Source: Pelagibacteraceae bacterium AG-390-O04
Lineage (GTDB): Bacteria; Pseudomonadota; Alphaproteobacteria; Pelagibacterales; Pelagibacteraceae
DNA: 64,000 bases
Assembly: GCA_003278065.1 (NCBI GenBank)
Contig: QCHE01000003.1
Coordinates: forward strand, 19,412 to 83,411
Direction of reading: 5' to 3'
The notes below the pieces were generated by a model. It was not told the origin of the DNA. It saw only the letters and a list, made by a program, of their open reading frames with translations, and did no database searches. The translations under genes were made by a program, and so were the position numbers. This document shows, piece by piece, positions 42,306 through 52,938 of this stretch; within the stretch, counting starts at the first letter, position 1; each line of letters opens with the position of its first letter.

Positions 42306-44513
42306 TTAATATAATGGATTATTTTTGAAAAAATCTCTCATTGGAATAGGCTTTTGCTCTAATATATATCTATAAACATTATAATTTTCTAAAACTCTTT
42401 GTACATAATTTCGAGTTTCTTTAAATTTTATTAATTCAATCCAATCTATATAATCTATTTGTTTCTTTTGAGGGTTTTTATTTATTTTTTTCCAATATTT
42501 AACTCTCTTAGGTCCAGCATTGTATGCTGCTATTGCAAATGGGTAGGCACCTTCGTATTCAAGAATTAATCCAGCAATATAATGAGAACCTAAATTTATA
42601 TTATATTCAGGATCAGTTGTTAATCTTGACTTGGAATAAGGAAGTTTTGCTTGCTTAGCTACGAGTTTAGCCGTGTAAGGCATTAGTTGCATTAGACCTT
42701 TAGCACCCGCGTGACTATTGGCACTTAAATCAAATTCACTCTCTTGTCTGATAATCGATAAAATAAATGCGCTCTCAGGTATTTTTCTTCCATTAATATA
42801 TTTGGGAGTACTAATAATTGGATAATTATATTTATTATGAAATCTTTTTTGATATGAAGCAATTTTAGAAATCTGAATAGCAAAATCAAATCTTTCTATG
42901 TTTGATGCAAGTTCAGCAGCTAACATTTCACTACCATTACTAATATTATCGTTCGCTAAATGTCTTAATATGTGTTTGGTATATTTATCTTCATCAAGTT
43001 CATCTAATAAATAAATTAATTTCACAATCTCTTTTTTAAAAAAATAATTACGATACTCTTTTGTAATATCCATATCTTTTGTAAGCTCAAAATTTCCATT
43101 TTGATTTAATTCCATAAAAGCTAATTGCCCATAATAAGTTGTTAGGTATTTAGAAGCTTTCTTAAACCATTCGTTTGCTAATTCTTGATCGTTTAACTTT
43201 TTATATGATCTTCCTAACCAATAAGCACCACGTGCAACACTTATAGGATAGCCAACATTATTATAAAATTTTTCAAAATGATCTTTTGCTAATAAAGGAT
43301 CATTTAAAAAACTTAAAGCAATCCAACCACTCATCCATTCAGCTGCAGCAAATTCAGGACCATCAGTCATCCCATGATTACTTGATATTTTATAAGCTAA
43401 CTCATATTTTTTTTTATATATTAGTGATCTAGATATAATTTCTCTTTCAACCCACCATTTGTCTGGTCTAACTAAATAATCTTTTGTATTTTTAATTTTT
43501 AATAAAATTTCTACAGAGCTATCGACTCTTCCTCTCTTTCGTCTCCATTTTAATCTATCATAATTTAAACCAGCATCATTTTTAAATTTTGCAGGAACTT
43601 TCGATATTGCATTATCAACCCCATAGGATTTGCTCATTAACAACTGTCTTGCTGTATATAAAAGTTCGTAATCTTTAGGTAAATATCTCAGTAATCTCTT
43701 TAAATCCCAATATTTATTATTCCATGCAAGATAATCGGCTCTTTTTATATAATCATCAATTTTAAGAAATTTCTTATATTTTTTTCTATAAAATTTTAAC
43801 TCACTTTTTGATAACTCAGCAGTTATCCAACCTTCTTTAATTAATTTAATACCTTTCTCATTATTTCCATTCAAGATATAACTTTCACCAAGAATCATTT
43901 TTCCATAACCACTTAAAGGCTCTGATGGACCAAACCAACTTATAATTTTTTTTGGTGAAATATCATTAGTTGAAAGTTTATGTTCTGCTAAATATTTAAT
44001 TCTGTTTATTCTTGGGTAGTTTTCATTTTTATCTATAAATATTTTGTAATCATAATAAGAAGCTTTATTTCCTTTAGTTAAGAGGTGCCTCCATTGTATA
44101 AAATTATATATTGATTTGTCCTTAGCTTTTTTAGCAGTTTTAATTGCACCTTGCCAATTAGCCTTTTTCATTTCTGAAATCGCTTTCTTTGCAAGATTAA
44201 AATCTTTTTTATTATAATATCGTGAAATTTTGATTTCAGATTTTTTTTCAGTTCCAGCTATATATGGTTTTTTCTTAGGCAATATTAATCCACCATTCTT
44301 TTTTTTCTTGGTGATACTTTTTTCTTGAATTTCTTTTATTTCAGTTTTTTTAATTGGTTTTGGAAGTGGTTTTAAAACATCTTTTAGTAATTTTTTTTCA
44401 GTTTCCTCTGCTGTTTGACCAGGTTTTTTAAGTGGAATTATATCAGCAAAAGCAAATCCAAAAAAAACTGATAAGTTTAATAAAAGTATAAAAAATAAGA
44501 TTTTTTTAATCAT
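42306..44513 (-). CDS. slt: Soluble lytic murein transglycosylase (Slt70-like)
   Basis: SLT motif RQESEFDLSANSHAGAKGLMQLMPYTAKLVA; AIAAYNAGPKRVKYW. Confidence 0.93.
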   Translation of the reverse strand: MIKKILFFILLLNLSVFFGFAFADIIPLKKPGQTAEETEKKLLKDVLKPLPKPIKKTEIKEIQEKSITKKKKNGGLILPKKKPYIAGTEKKSEIKISRYYNKKDFNLAKKAISEMKKANWQGAIKTAKKAKDKSIYNFIQWRHLLTKGNKASYYDYKIFIDKNENYPRINRIKYLAEHKLSTNDISPKKIISWFGPSEPLSGYGKMILGESYILNGNNEKGIKLIKEGWITAELSKSELKFYRKKYKKFLKIDDYIKRADYLAWNNKYWDLKRLLRYLPKDYELLYTARQLLMSKSYGVDNAISKVPAKFKNDAGLNYDRLKWRRKRGRVDSSVEILLKIKNTKDYLVRPDKWWVEREIISRSLIYKKKYELAYKISSNHGMTDGPEFAAAEWMSGWIALSFLNDPLLAKDHFEKFYNNVGYPISVARGAYWLGRSYKKLNDQELANEWFKKASKYLTTYYGQLAFMELNQNGNFELTKDMDITKEYRNYFFKKEIVKLIYLLDELDEDKYTKHILRHLANDNISNGSEMLAAELASNIERFDFAIQISKIASYQKRFHNKYNYPIISTPKYINGRKIPESAFILSIIRQESEFDLSANSHAGAKGLMQLMPYTAKLVAKQAKLPYSKSRLTTDPEYNINLGSHYIAGLILEYEGAYPFAIAAYNAGPKRVKYWKKINKNPQKKQIDYIDWIELIKFKETRNYVQRVLENYNVYRYILEQKPIPMRDFFKNNPLY

Positions 44514-44555
44514 AATCTTTGCTATATGAATCTTTAAACTATGTTATAAGTATTT

Positions 44556-45437
44556 ATGTTTAAAGGATCAAATGTTGCTTTAGTCACCCCATTTAAAAAT
44601 GATAAACTTGATGATGAAACTTATATCAAGTTAATTCATTTTCATATTAAAAATGGTACTAATGGTCTTGTTCCAGCCGGAACAACTGGAGAATCCCCAA
44701 CTTTAAGTCACAATGAACACGAAAGGGTAATTGATTTGTGCGTAAAAGAAAGCAATGGAAAATTACCTGTATTTGCTGGTACAGGCTCAAATTCAACAGT
44801 AGAGGCTATTTCTTTAACTAAACATGCTGAAAAAATTGGAGCAGATGGTGCTCTTATAGTTACTCCATATTATAATAAGCCTACACAAGAGGGATTGTAT
44901 CAGCACTATAAAGCTATTAATGATAAATGTGGAATTCCAATTATTATTTATAACATACCTGGTAGATCAGTTATTGATATGTCAGTAGATACAATGTCAA
45001 GATTGTATGAATTAAAAAATATAATTGGTGTTAAGGATGCCACTGGCGACTTAGACAGAGTGGATCTGACATTGAAAAAATTAGGAAAAGATTTTTTACA
45101 ATTAACCGGAAATGATGACAATGCACTTGAGTTTAACAAAAGAGGTGGGGAAGGGGCTATAAGTGTTACTGCTAATATTGCACCAAAACTTTGTTCTGAT
45201 TTTCAAAAATTGTCAAAATCTAAAAAAGATATTGATATAAAGGAGGCTGATAAGCTAAATGATATTTTACAGCCACTTCATCATGCAATGTTTGTGGAGA
45301 GCAATCCAAGTCCAGTCAAATATGCTGCAAAATTATTAAATTTATGTGATGATGATGTTAGATTACCTTTAGTAAAAGTAACTGAAAAAACTAAAGAAAT
45401 TGTTAAAAAAGCTATTATTTCTGCAAAATTAATTTAA
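44556..45437 (+). CDS. dapA: 4-hydroxy-tetrahydrodipicolinate synthase
   Basis: [52 protein letters not shown]. Confidence 0.97.
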   Translation: MFKGSNVALVTPFKNDKLDDETYIKLIHFHIKNGTNGLVPAGTTGESPTLSHNEHERVIDLCVKESNGKLPVFAGTGSNSTVEAISLTKHAEKIGADGALIVTPYYNKPTQEGLYQHYKAINDKCGIPIIIYNIPGRSVIDMSVDTMSRLYELKNIIGVKDATGDLDRVDLTLKKLGKDFLQLTGNDDNALEFNKRGGEGAISVTANIAPKLCSDFQKLSKSKKDIDIKEADKLNDILQPLHHAMFVESNPSPVKYAAKLLNLCDDDVRLPLVKVTEKTKEIVKKAIISAKLI

Positions 45438-45907
45438 TGAATAAAAAAACCAATAATGGTTTAAAAATAATTTGTATAAACAGAAAAGCTAGTTTTAATT
45501 ATTTTTTTGAAGATCTACTTGAGGCAGGCATAGTGCTCAAAGGTTCTGAAATAAAATCAATAAGAGACGGAAAAGTAAACATTGCTGATTCATATGCAGT
45601 AGAAAAAAACGGAGAAATAATCTTAATTAATTCTCATATTGCTGCATATAAACAAGCTAGTTATTCTAATCATAAACCTATGGATGAAAGAAAACTTTTA
45701 TTAAATAAAAGAGAAATAAATAAACTTATAGGAAGAATGCAACGTGATGGTTTTACTATTGTTCCTACTAAGATGTATTTTAAAAAAGGAAAAGCTAAGA
45801 TTGAACTTGCTGTAGCAAAAGGAAAGAAAAAATTTGATAAAAGAGCAGCTAAAAAACAAAGAGATTGGAATCGTGATAAAGCAAGATATATTAGAAAATC
45901 AAGTTAA
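45437..45907 (+). CDS. smpB: SsrA-binding protein SmpB
   Basis: [43 protein letters not shown]. Confidence 0.97.
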   Translation: MNKKTNNGLKIICINRKASFNYFFEDLLEAGIVLKGSEIKSIRDGKVNIADSYAVEKNGEIILINSHIAAYKQASYSNHKPMDERKLLLNKREINKLIGRMQRDGFTIVPTKMYFKKGKAKIELAVAKGKKKFDKRAAKKQRDWNRDKARYIRKSS

Positions 45908-46385
45908 ATCAGTTTATCTTGGTGTTGGTTCAAATTTAGGTAACAAAAGAAATAATATTGAAAAAGCGAAATTTAAGTTAATCCAAAATAATATTAAAAT
46001 AATAAAATCTTCAAGTTATTTTGAAAGTTTATCATGGCCTAATAAACAAAATCCAAAATTTTACAACATAGTTTTAGAAATATTTACTAACCTAGAGCCA
46101 AATTCATTACTTATGCTATGTAAAAAAATAGAGATCGATATTGGAAGAAAAAAAAGGTTAAAAAACTCTCCTCGTGAATGTGATATTGATATTTTGGACT
46201 ATAATTGCAAAAAATCAAATGGTAGAATTATCTTACCTCATCCAAGATTACATAAACGAAATTTTGTTCTTTTGCCACTTTTTGAGATAAATAAAGCCTG
46301 GAAACATCCTATATTAAAACAAGATATAAAAACGCTTATATTATCATTATCAAATAGAGACATTAGATCTATTAAACAAATTTAA
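45834..46385 (+). CDS. folK: 2-amino-4-hydroxy-6-hydroxymethyldihydropteridine pyrophosphokinase; start more likely the GTG near 45873 than the TTG at 45834
   Basis: [47 protein letters not shown]. Confidence 0.93.
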   Translation: MIKEQLKNKEIGIVIKQDILENQVKSVYLGVGSNLGNKRNNIEKAKFKLIQNNIKIIKSSSYFESLSWPNKQNPKFYNIVLEIFTNLEPNSLLMLCKKIEIDIGRKKRLKNSPRECDIDILDYNCKKSNGRIILPHPRLHKRNFVLLPLFEINKAWKHPILKQDIKTLILSLSNRDIRSIKQI

Positions 46386-46405
46386 TTTAGTGATATAATA
46401 ATACA

Positions 46406-48151
46406 ATGTTAAATTCTGAAGATTTAATAAATAAAGTAAAAATTTATAATAAGTTTCTGAATCCAGAGAAATTGAATAAAGCTTATGATTTTGCTGTAAA
46501 GGCACACAGTAATCAAAAAAGAGCATCTGGAGATCCTTATTCAGTACACCCTATTGAAGTCGCAAATATTCTCACAGATTTAAAATTAGATAGTGCAACG
46601 ATAACCACAGGATTATTACACGACACTATTGAAGATACTTTTGCTACTTACGAAACAATTAAAGGAGAGTTTGGTGATGAAGTTGCAGATCTAGTTGATG
46701 GAGTAACTAAAATTTCAGTTTTAGAAAACACAGCATCCTCTAATTCAAAGGCTGAAAATTTCAGAAAATTAATTTTGGCAACTTCAAAAGATATAAGAGT
46801 TTTATTAGTTAAAATTGCAGATCGATTACATAATATGAGAACAATCAAAGCAATTACAAAAGAGGAAAAAAGAAAAAGAATAGCACAAGAAACAATGGAA
46901 ATTTATGCACCTCTTGCAGATAGGATGGGTATGCATAGAATTAGAGATGAATTAGAGGATTTATCTTTTGAAGTTCTTAATACAGAAGCTAGATCATTAA
47001 TTCAAAAAAGATTAGATGAAATTAAATTAGATAAAAAGGACATTTTTGAAACCCATTCAAATGAAATAAATTTATTTTTAAAACAAAATAATATTGATTC
47101 AGAAATTTATGGAAGAGAGAAAACTCCCTTTTCCATATGGAGAAAAGTTCAAAAAAAAAGAGTTTCATTAGAGCAAATTACGGACATTATCGGATTTAGA
47201 ATTATTTTAGAAAATATAGATGATTGTTATAAAACCCTTGGAGTTTTACATAAACAGTGGAATTGCATACCTGGTAAATTTAAAGATTATATATCATCAC
47301 CTAAAATAAATGGTTATAAATCAATCCATACTTCTGTAATAGGCTCATATAAAAAACCTATAGAAATTCAAATTAGAACAAAAAAAATGCATGATTTTGC
47401 TGAGAGAGGTATTGCTTCACACTGGCAATATAAATCATCAGAAAAAATTAACTCTTTAACCTGGAAAGAATATGACTGGCTAAAAGATCTAGTTGAAATT
47501 ATAGAAAAAAATGAAAATCCTGAACATTCATATGAATATACGAAATTACAGATGTTTCAAGAAAACGTATTTTGTTTTACACCCAAAGGATCTGTTATAA
47601 AATTACCAAAGGATGCAACACCAATTGATTTTGCATACGCTGTACACACAAAAATTGGTAATACTGCTATTGGATGTGAAATTAATGGAAATAAAAGTGA
47701 GCTGCAAAATATTTTAAGAAATGGTGACACTGTTAAAATTATTACATCTAGAAATAATTCTCCTTCACTTCACTGGATACCGATTACAAAAACGGGAAAA
47801 GCAAGATCTGCTATCAGGAGATATTGGCATGATAAAGGAGAAAAAAAAGAAGAAAGAATCAAAAAATATAACACAACATTATGGATTTCATTACCAGATA
47901 AACCAGGACAATTAGGGAATGTGAGTTCGTTAATAGGTGAGCACAAATTGAATATTTCTAATCTAGAAATGGCAGGTAAAAACCCTAATTATATTAATTT
48001 CAAGTTTCAATTAATTATAAGAGATCTTAAAAATTTTACTAATTTTATTGCAGAGCTGAAACAAAAAGGTATAAAATTTAAGATAATTAGACACGAAGAT
48101 AAAAGAAATGCTTTCACACAAAAAATCCTTAGATATTTTAAGAAAGACTAA
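46406..48151 (+). CDS. spoT: Bifunctional (p)ppGpp synthetase/hydrolase of the RelA/SpoT family, shortened regulatory region
   Basis: HD motif GLLHDTIEDT; synthetase ISSPKINGYKSIHTSVIG; TGS FCFTPKGSVIKLPKDATPIDFAYAVHTKIG; ACT-like C-terminus. Confidence 0.94.
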   Translation: MLNSEDLINKVKIYNKFLNPEKLNKAYDFAVKAHSNQKRASGDPYSVHPIEVANILTDLKLDSATITTGLLHDTIEDTFATYETIKGEFGDEVADLVDGVTKISVLENTASSNSKAENFRKLILATSKDIRVLLVKIADRLHNMRTIKAITKEEKRKRIAQETMEIYAPLADRMGMHRIRDELEDLSFEVLNTEARSLIQKRLDEIKLDKKDIFETHSNEINLFLKQNNIDSEIYGREKTPFSIWRKVQKKRVSLEQITDIIGFRIILENIDDCYKTLGVLHKQWNCIPGKFKDYISSPKINGYKSIHTSVIGSYKKPIEIQIRTKKMHDFAERGIASHWQYKSSEKINSLTWKEYDWLKDLVEIIEKNENPEHSYEYTKLQMFQENVFCFTPKGSVIKLPKDATPIDFAYAVHTKIGNTAIGCEINGNKSELQNILRNGDTVKIITSRNNSPSLHWIPITKTGKARSAIRRYWHDKGEKKEERIKKYNTTLWISLPDKPGQLGNVSSLIGEHKLNISNLEMAGKNPNYINFKFQLIIRDLKNFTNFIAELKQKGIKFKIIRHEDKRNAFTQKILRYFKKD

Positions 48152-48695
48152 TGCATTATTAGAAGGGCATTTCATTTTATCTTCTGGTTTACATTCTTCT
48201 AAATATATACAGTGTGCTAAGCTTCTGAGTTATCCATCAAAAGCAGAAAAATTATGTAAATCTTTAGCAAATAAAATAAAAAATAATTTCAATAAAATAG
48301 ATTTGATTTTATCTCCAGCCATGGGTGGAATAATTATTGGTTATGAGATCGGTAAACTTTTAAAAAAAGAGACTATTTTTTGCGAGAGAGTTAATGGTAA
48401 ATTTATCTTAAGAAGAGGTTTTAAAATTGAAAAAGGATCAAAAGTTTTAATTGTAGAAGACGTTATTACTACGGGAAAATCAAGTATAGAGTGTGTTAAG
48501 CTTATTAAAAGAGCAAAAGCATCTCTAGTTGGATTTGCTGCTATAATAGATAGATCTTCAAAAAAGACATTAAGAATAAAAAAAAAAATTATTTCTCATC
48601 TAAAAATCGAAGTGCCGACATATAAATCTAATCAGTTGCCAATTAATCTTAAAAAAATACCAATTACAAAACCAGGAAGTAGATTTATTAAGTGA
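48108..48695 (+). CDS. pyrE: Orotate phosphoribosyltransferase
   Basis: ALLEGHFILSSGLHSSKYIQCAKL; PRPP motif VLIVEDVITTGKS. Confidence 0.95.
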   Translation: MLSHKKSLDILRKTNALLEGHFILSSGLHSSKYIQCAKLLSYPSKAEKLCKSLANKIKNNFNKIDLILSPAMGGIIIGYEIGKLLKKETIFCERVNGKFILRRGFKIEKGSKVLIVEDVITTGKSSIECVKLIKRAKASLVGFAAIIDRSSKKTLRIKKKIISHLKIEVPTYKSNQLPINLKKIPITKPGSRFIK

Positions 48696-49408
48696 AACGT
48701 TTGGGTGTAAACATAGACCATATTGCAACTGTAAGAAATGCCAGAGGTGAGTTTCATCCAGATCCTTTTTTTGCAGCAAACTATGTTAAAAAAAAAGGAG
48801 CGGACTCAGTAACAATACATTTAAGAGAAGATAGACGTCATATAAAAGATCTTGATGCAAAAAAAATTTGTTCAATAAAAAAACTTCGTGTAAATCTAGA
48901 AATTTCAATTAGAGATGAAATAGTTAAAAATGCAATTAAAATAAAACCAGATTTTATATGTATTGTTCCAGAAAATAGAAAAGAAATCACAACAGAAGGT
49001 GGATTAAATTTAATAAAAAATAAAAAAAAATTAAAAAAAATTATTAATATGTTTAAAAAAAAAGGAATAAGGACAAGTTTATTTATAAATCCTTCCTTAA
49101 AAGATGTTAAAATTTCAAAGGATATTGATGTTGATTGTATTGAAATTCATACTGGGTCATTTTCATCTAAAGTAAAATTAAAAAAAAATTATTTAGATGA
49201 ATTTATTAGAATAAAAAAATGTTCAATTCTAGCTAATGAAATAGGATTAGAAGTTCATGCAGGTCATGGATTAGATTATAGATCTACAAAAATTTTATCT
49301 AAAATTAATGAAATTAAAGAATTTAACATTGGTCATTTTATAATTGGTGAATCTATTTTTTTTGGTTTGGAAAAGGTTATTAAAAAATTTAAGAGTATAA
49401 TTAAATAA
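48692..49408 (+). CDS. pdxJ: Pyridoxine 5'-phosphate synthase
   Basis: LGVNIDHIATVRNARGEFHPDPFFAA; VHAGHGLDYRS. Confidence 0.96.
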   Translation: MKRLGVNIDHIATVRNARGEFHPDPFFAANYVKKKGADSVTIHLREDRRHIKDLDAKKICSIKKLRVNLEISIRDEIVKNAIKIKPDFICIVPENRKEITTEGGLNLIKNKKKLKKIINMFKKKGIRTSLFINPSLKDVKISKDIDVDCIEIHTGSFSSKVKLKKNYLDEFIRIKKCSILANEIGLEVHAGHGLDYRSTKILSKINEIKEFNIGHFIIGESIFFGLEKVIKKFKSIIK

Positions 49409-49794
49409 TGAAAATAGTTGGTATTGGTGTAGATATTATACAGAATAAAAGAATCAAAAAATCAATTAAAAATAATAATTTTATAAACCGTGTTTTTTCT
49501 AAGAAAGAAATTTTGATTTCAAAAAATGTTTCTAATAAATCTAATTTTTTTGCAAAAAGATTTGCTGCGAAAGAATCCTTGTCTAAAGCGATTGGATCTG
49601 GAATTAGAAATAAACTTAATTTTAAAGATATAGAAATTTTAAATGATAAACTTGGTAAACCATTTTATAATCTTAATAAAAAATTAAGATATTTAATCTC
49701 TCAAAAAAAAAAAATAAAAAAATTTGATTTGTTTCTTTCAATTTCAGACGAAAAAGAATATTCAATTGCATTTACCATTATACAAAAAAAATGA
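49408..49794 (+). CDS. acpS: Holo-[acyl-carrier-protein] synthase
   Basis: IVGIGVDIIQNKRI; FFAKRFAAKESLSKAIGSG. Confidence 0.95.
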   Translation: MKIVGIGVDIIQNKRIKKSIKNNNFINRVFSKKEILISKNVSNKSNFFAKRFAAKESLSKAIGSGIRNKLNFKDIEILNDKLGKPFYNLNKKLRYLISQKKKIKKFDLFLSISDEKEYSIAFTIIQKK

Positions 49795-50525
49795 TTAATA
49801 AAAAATTTATTGTAGAAAATACTAAAACTTTATTTTATGCTTTAATTATAGCAATTATAATAAGATCATTCTTAGTACAGCCTTTTTATATACCTTCATC
49901 ATCTATGGAACCAACATTATTGGTTGGAGACAGATTATTTGTTACTAAATATTCTTATGGTTTTAGCAAACATTCTTTTCCATTTAGCCCACCTATATTA
50001 AAAAAAAGAATTTTTTTTACTGAGCCTAAAAGAGGTGATGTTGTGGTTTTTAAAACTCCAATCGATAATCGCACAGATTATATTAAAAGATTAATAGGAC
50101 TTCCTGGTGATAAAATTCAATTCATAGATGAAAATTTATTCTTGAACAATTCAGAAATATTAAAATCTAGAATTTCGAAAAATGATAAAATTTATTGTGG
50201 AAGTAAAACAATCGAAGTTTTTACATTTGAAGAAAGACTTCCAAATGATAAAAAATTCAAAACTGTTTATCTAAAAAACTCTTCTTTTCAAAGTACTGAC
50301 ATATTTGAAGTACCTAAAAATCATTATTTTTTCTTAGGTGATAACAGAGATTGTTCTAAAGATAGTAGATATTTATCTAGCGTTGGATATGTTCATAAAG
50401 ATAATTTAGTAGGAAAAGCTCAATTTATTTTTTTTTCATCTGATAGGTCTATAGGTAGTTTTTTTGCTTTTTGGAAATGGCATAAATCAATAAGATACAA
50501 TAGATTTTTTAAAAAGATTATTTAA
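49791..50525 (+). CDS. lepB: Signal peptidase I
   Basis: PSSSMEPTLLVGDRLFVTKYSYG; DYIKRLIGLPGDKIQ; FFLGDNRDCSKDSRY. Confidence 0.96.
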   Translation: MINKKFIVENTKTLFYALIIAIIIRSFLVQPFYIPSSSMEPTLLVGDRLFVTKYSYGFSKHSFPFSPPILKKRIFFTEPKRGDVVVFKTPIDNRTDYIKRLIGLPGDKIQFIDENLFLNNSEILKSRISKNDKIYCGSKTIEVFTFEERLPNDKKFKTVYLKNSSFQSTDIFEVPKNHYFFLGDNRDCSKDSRYLSSVGYVHKDNLVGKAQFIFFSSDRSIGSFFAFWKWHKSIRYNRFFKKII

Positions 50526-51187
50526 TGAAAATTAATTATTCAAATTTAGAAAAAAGAATTAATATTAAATTTAAAGACAAAGGTTTGTTAATTAAAAGTC
50601 TTACTCATAAAAGTTTTAATATATTGGATAATAATGAAAAAATTGAATTTTTAGGCGATCGTGTTCTTGGACTTGTAATTGCGAAAAAATTATTAGAAAT
50701 TTACCCCAAAGAAAAGGAAGGAGTGTTAGATAAAAAATTTTCATCACTAGTAAATAAAAAAACGTGTTTACAAATAGCAAAGAATATAAATTTAGAAAAA
50801 TATATTTTAACTTTCAATTCAAAAAATAAATCTGTCAAAATAGAAGACAAGGTAGTCTCAGACAGTTGTGAGGCTTTAATTGGAGCTATATATTTAGATA
50901 GAGGATTTTTAATGGTAGAAAATTTTATTTTAGAACATTGGAAAAAAAATATTAAAGAAAGTATAATCACTCAAATTGATGCTAAAACTAAACTACAAGA
51001 ATTTTCTCTTAAGAAATATAAAAAGTTACCAACTTACAAAGTCTTCTCAAATACTGGCCCAAGACATAAACCAATTTTTAAAATTGGAGTTAAACTTCCG
51101 AATTCAAAATTTTTTATAGCGGAAGGAGCTTCTAAAAAAGATGCTCAACAAAATGCAGCAATTTTGTGTTTAAAAGATAATACTTAA
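50525..51187 (+). CDS. rnc: Ribonuclease III
   Basis: NNEKIEFLGDRVLGLVIAKKL; dsRBD C-terminus. Confidence 0.95.
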   Translation: MKINYSNLEKRINIKFKDKGLLIKSLTHKSFNILDNNEKIEFLGDRVLGLVIAKKLLEIYPKEKEGVLDKKFSSLVNKKTCLQIAKNINLEKYILTFNSKNKSVKIEDKVVSDSCEALIGAIYLDRGFLMVENFILEHWKKNIKESIITQIDAKTKLQEFSLKKYKKLPTYKVFSNTGPRHKPIFKIGVKLPNSKFFIAEGASKKDAQQNAAILCLKDNT

Positions 51188-51189
51188 TT

Positions 51190-51870
51190 ATGATTTGGGA
51201 TGACTCAGGATTTTTATTATCTAAAAATAAATATAGTGAAAATTCTTTAATAGTAGAAATTTTTACAAAAAATTATGGCAAGAATTCGGGAATTATTTAT
51301 GGTGGAACTTCAAAAAAAATTAAAAATTATTTACAAGTTGGAAACGAGTTATATGTTAATTATAATTCAAAATCAATTAGTAGGCTAGGATATTTTAAAA
51401 TTGAAATTTACAAAGCTTTTTCTCCTGTTTATTTTGAAAATTCTCAAAAATTACATTGCATTACTTCTGCAATGAATTTAATTAAATTATTAACAGCAGA
51501 GTCTCAATCAAATCAGAAAATTTATAATCTTATCTATGAATTTTATGAAATTATTTCATTAAATAATTGGCTTAAAAAATATATTTTTTGGGAGCTTAAA
51601 CTTTTAAAAACTCTTGGTTATGACTTAGAACTAGATACTTTAGTTAATAAAACAATTATAAATAATAAAACTCAGTATATAGTTAAATCTTCAAATGAGG
51701 AAAGAATTGTCCCAAATTTTTTAATAGATAAAGAGGATTCTTCAGAAGATATACAAACCTTATTAAATGGACTTAAATTAGTTAGTGATTTTATGGAAAA
51801 AACAATTTTAAAGCCAAATAATCTTAATTATCCACTGAGTAGGATCCAATTTGTTAGTTCACTTAAATAA
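51190..51870 (+). CDS. recO: DNA repair protein RecO
   Basis: RecO-like N-terminus (DDSGFLLSKNKYSENSLIVEIFTKNYGKNSGIIYGG); position after rnc. Confidence 0.85.
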   Translation: MIWDDSGFLLSKNKYSENSLIVEIFTKNYGKNSGIIYGGTSKKIKNYLQVGNELYVNYNSKSISRLGYFKIEIYKAFSPVYFENSQKLHCITSAMNLIKLLTAESQSNQKIYNLIYEFYEIISLNNWLKKYIFWELKLLKTLGYDLELDTLVNKTIINNKTQYIVKSSNEERIVPNFLIDKEDSSEDIQTLLNGLKLVSDFMEKTILKPNNLNYPLSRIQFVSSLK

Positions 51871-52860
51871 CTAAGATATAATATTATTTATCCTATCTGC
51901 ATAATAAGTGATAATTGCGTTAGCTCCAGCTCTTTTGAATGATATCAAGTTTTCTAAAATTACATCTTTATTTACAAGGCCTTTATTTATCCCATTAGAT
52001 AATAAGCTATATTCACCTGATACCTGGTAAGCTATTACAGGTATTTTGAAATTTTCCTTTACCGATTTTATTATATCTAAATATGGTAGACCAGGTTTAA
52101 CCATTACCATATCAGCACCTTCTTTGATATCGAGCGTAACTTCTCTCAAAGCCTCATCATTATTTCTAAAGTCCATTTGATAGTTTTTTTTGTCACCTTT
52201 AAGCAATTTTTTCGAACCAACAGCATCTCTGAATGGTCCATAGAAATTTGAGGCATATTTAACAGCATAAGATAGAATTTGAGTCATATTATATCCATTT
52301 GAGTCTAAGTTTTTTCTTATTTCTCCTATTCTACCATCCATCATGTCAGAAGGTGCTAGTACATCACAACCCATTTGAGCCTGTAGTAAAGATTGATCAA
52401 TTAAGACTTTAATTGTTTCATCATTTAATACATAATTAGATTTAATCAATCCATCGTGACCATGTGAAGTATAAGGATCAAGAGCAACGTCACACATTAT
52501 TCCAATTTCATTTTTAAATCTTTTTTTTATAATCTGTATTGCTTTACAAACTAGATTATTTTCATTCAATGCTTCTGTACCAAGTAAATTTTTCTTCTTT
52601 TTCTCAGTATGGGGAAATAACGCAACCATAGGTAATTTATTTTTAATGGCTTTATCAATTACAAAGCTAATTTTGTCTAAAGAATAACGAAAGACATCAG
52701 GCATTGATTTTATACTTTGTTTTTTATTATTTCCATCAATTAAAAATATAGGTAATATGAAATCATTAGGTGTAAGGTTATTTTCTTCAACTAACCGTCT
52801 AGACCAATCATTTTTTCGACTGCGTCTAAGTCTCAAACTTGGATATTTACCTGTAATCAT
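51871..52860 (-). CDS. hemB: Delta-aminolevulinic acid dehydratase (porphobilinogen synthase)
   Basis: MCDVALDPYTSHGHDGLI; MVMVKPGLPYLDII; APSDMMDGRI. Confidence 0.96.
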   Translation of the reverse strand: MITGKYPSLRLRRSRKNDWSRRLVEENNLTPNDFILPIFLIDGNNKKQSIKSMPDVFRYSLDKISFVIDKAIKNKLPMVALFPHTEKKKKNLLGTEALNENNLVCKAIQIIKKRFKNEIGIMCDVALDPYTSHGHDGLIKSNYVLNDETIKVLIDQSLLQAQMGCDVLAPSDMMDGRIGEIRKNLDSNGYNMTQILSYAVKYASNFYGPFRDAVGSKKLLKGDKKNYQMDFRNNDEALREVTLDIKEGADMVMVKPGLPYLDIIKSVKENFKIPVIAYQVSGEYSLLSNGINKGLVNKDVILENLISFKRAGANAIITYYADRINNIIS

Positions 52861-52866
52861 CTTTAA

Positions 52867-52938
52867 ATATATTTGTAATATGCGACAAATGTTATATACA
52901 AATATATCTTAAAAAAGATATTAAACAATATCAGGAGA
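52867..52938. promoter_or_regulatory. Inverted-repeat-rich divergent regulatory region between hemB and the hydroxylase-like gene
   Basis: Perfect 11-bp inverted repeat ATATATTTGTA/TACAAATATAT (52867-52877/52897-52907); ATTTGT-N8-ACAAAT (52871-52890); two overlapping small hairpins (52904-52921, 52917-52932) next to AGGAG at 52933. Confidence 0.4.

Noticed and set aside
44514-44555. Promoter between slt and dapA
   Set aside because: TTGCTA and TATAAG words present, but spacing (20 nt) is poor; not convincing in such AT-rich sequence.
47721-47915. 64-aa same-strand alternative-frame ORF inside spoT
   Set aside because: Fully nested in the spoT frame with no motif; spoT frame is clearly the coding one.
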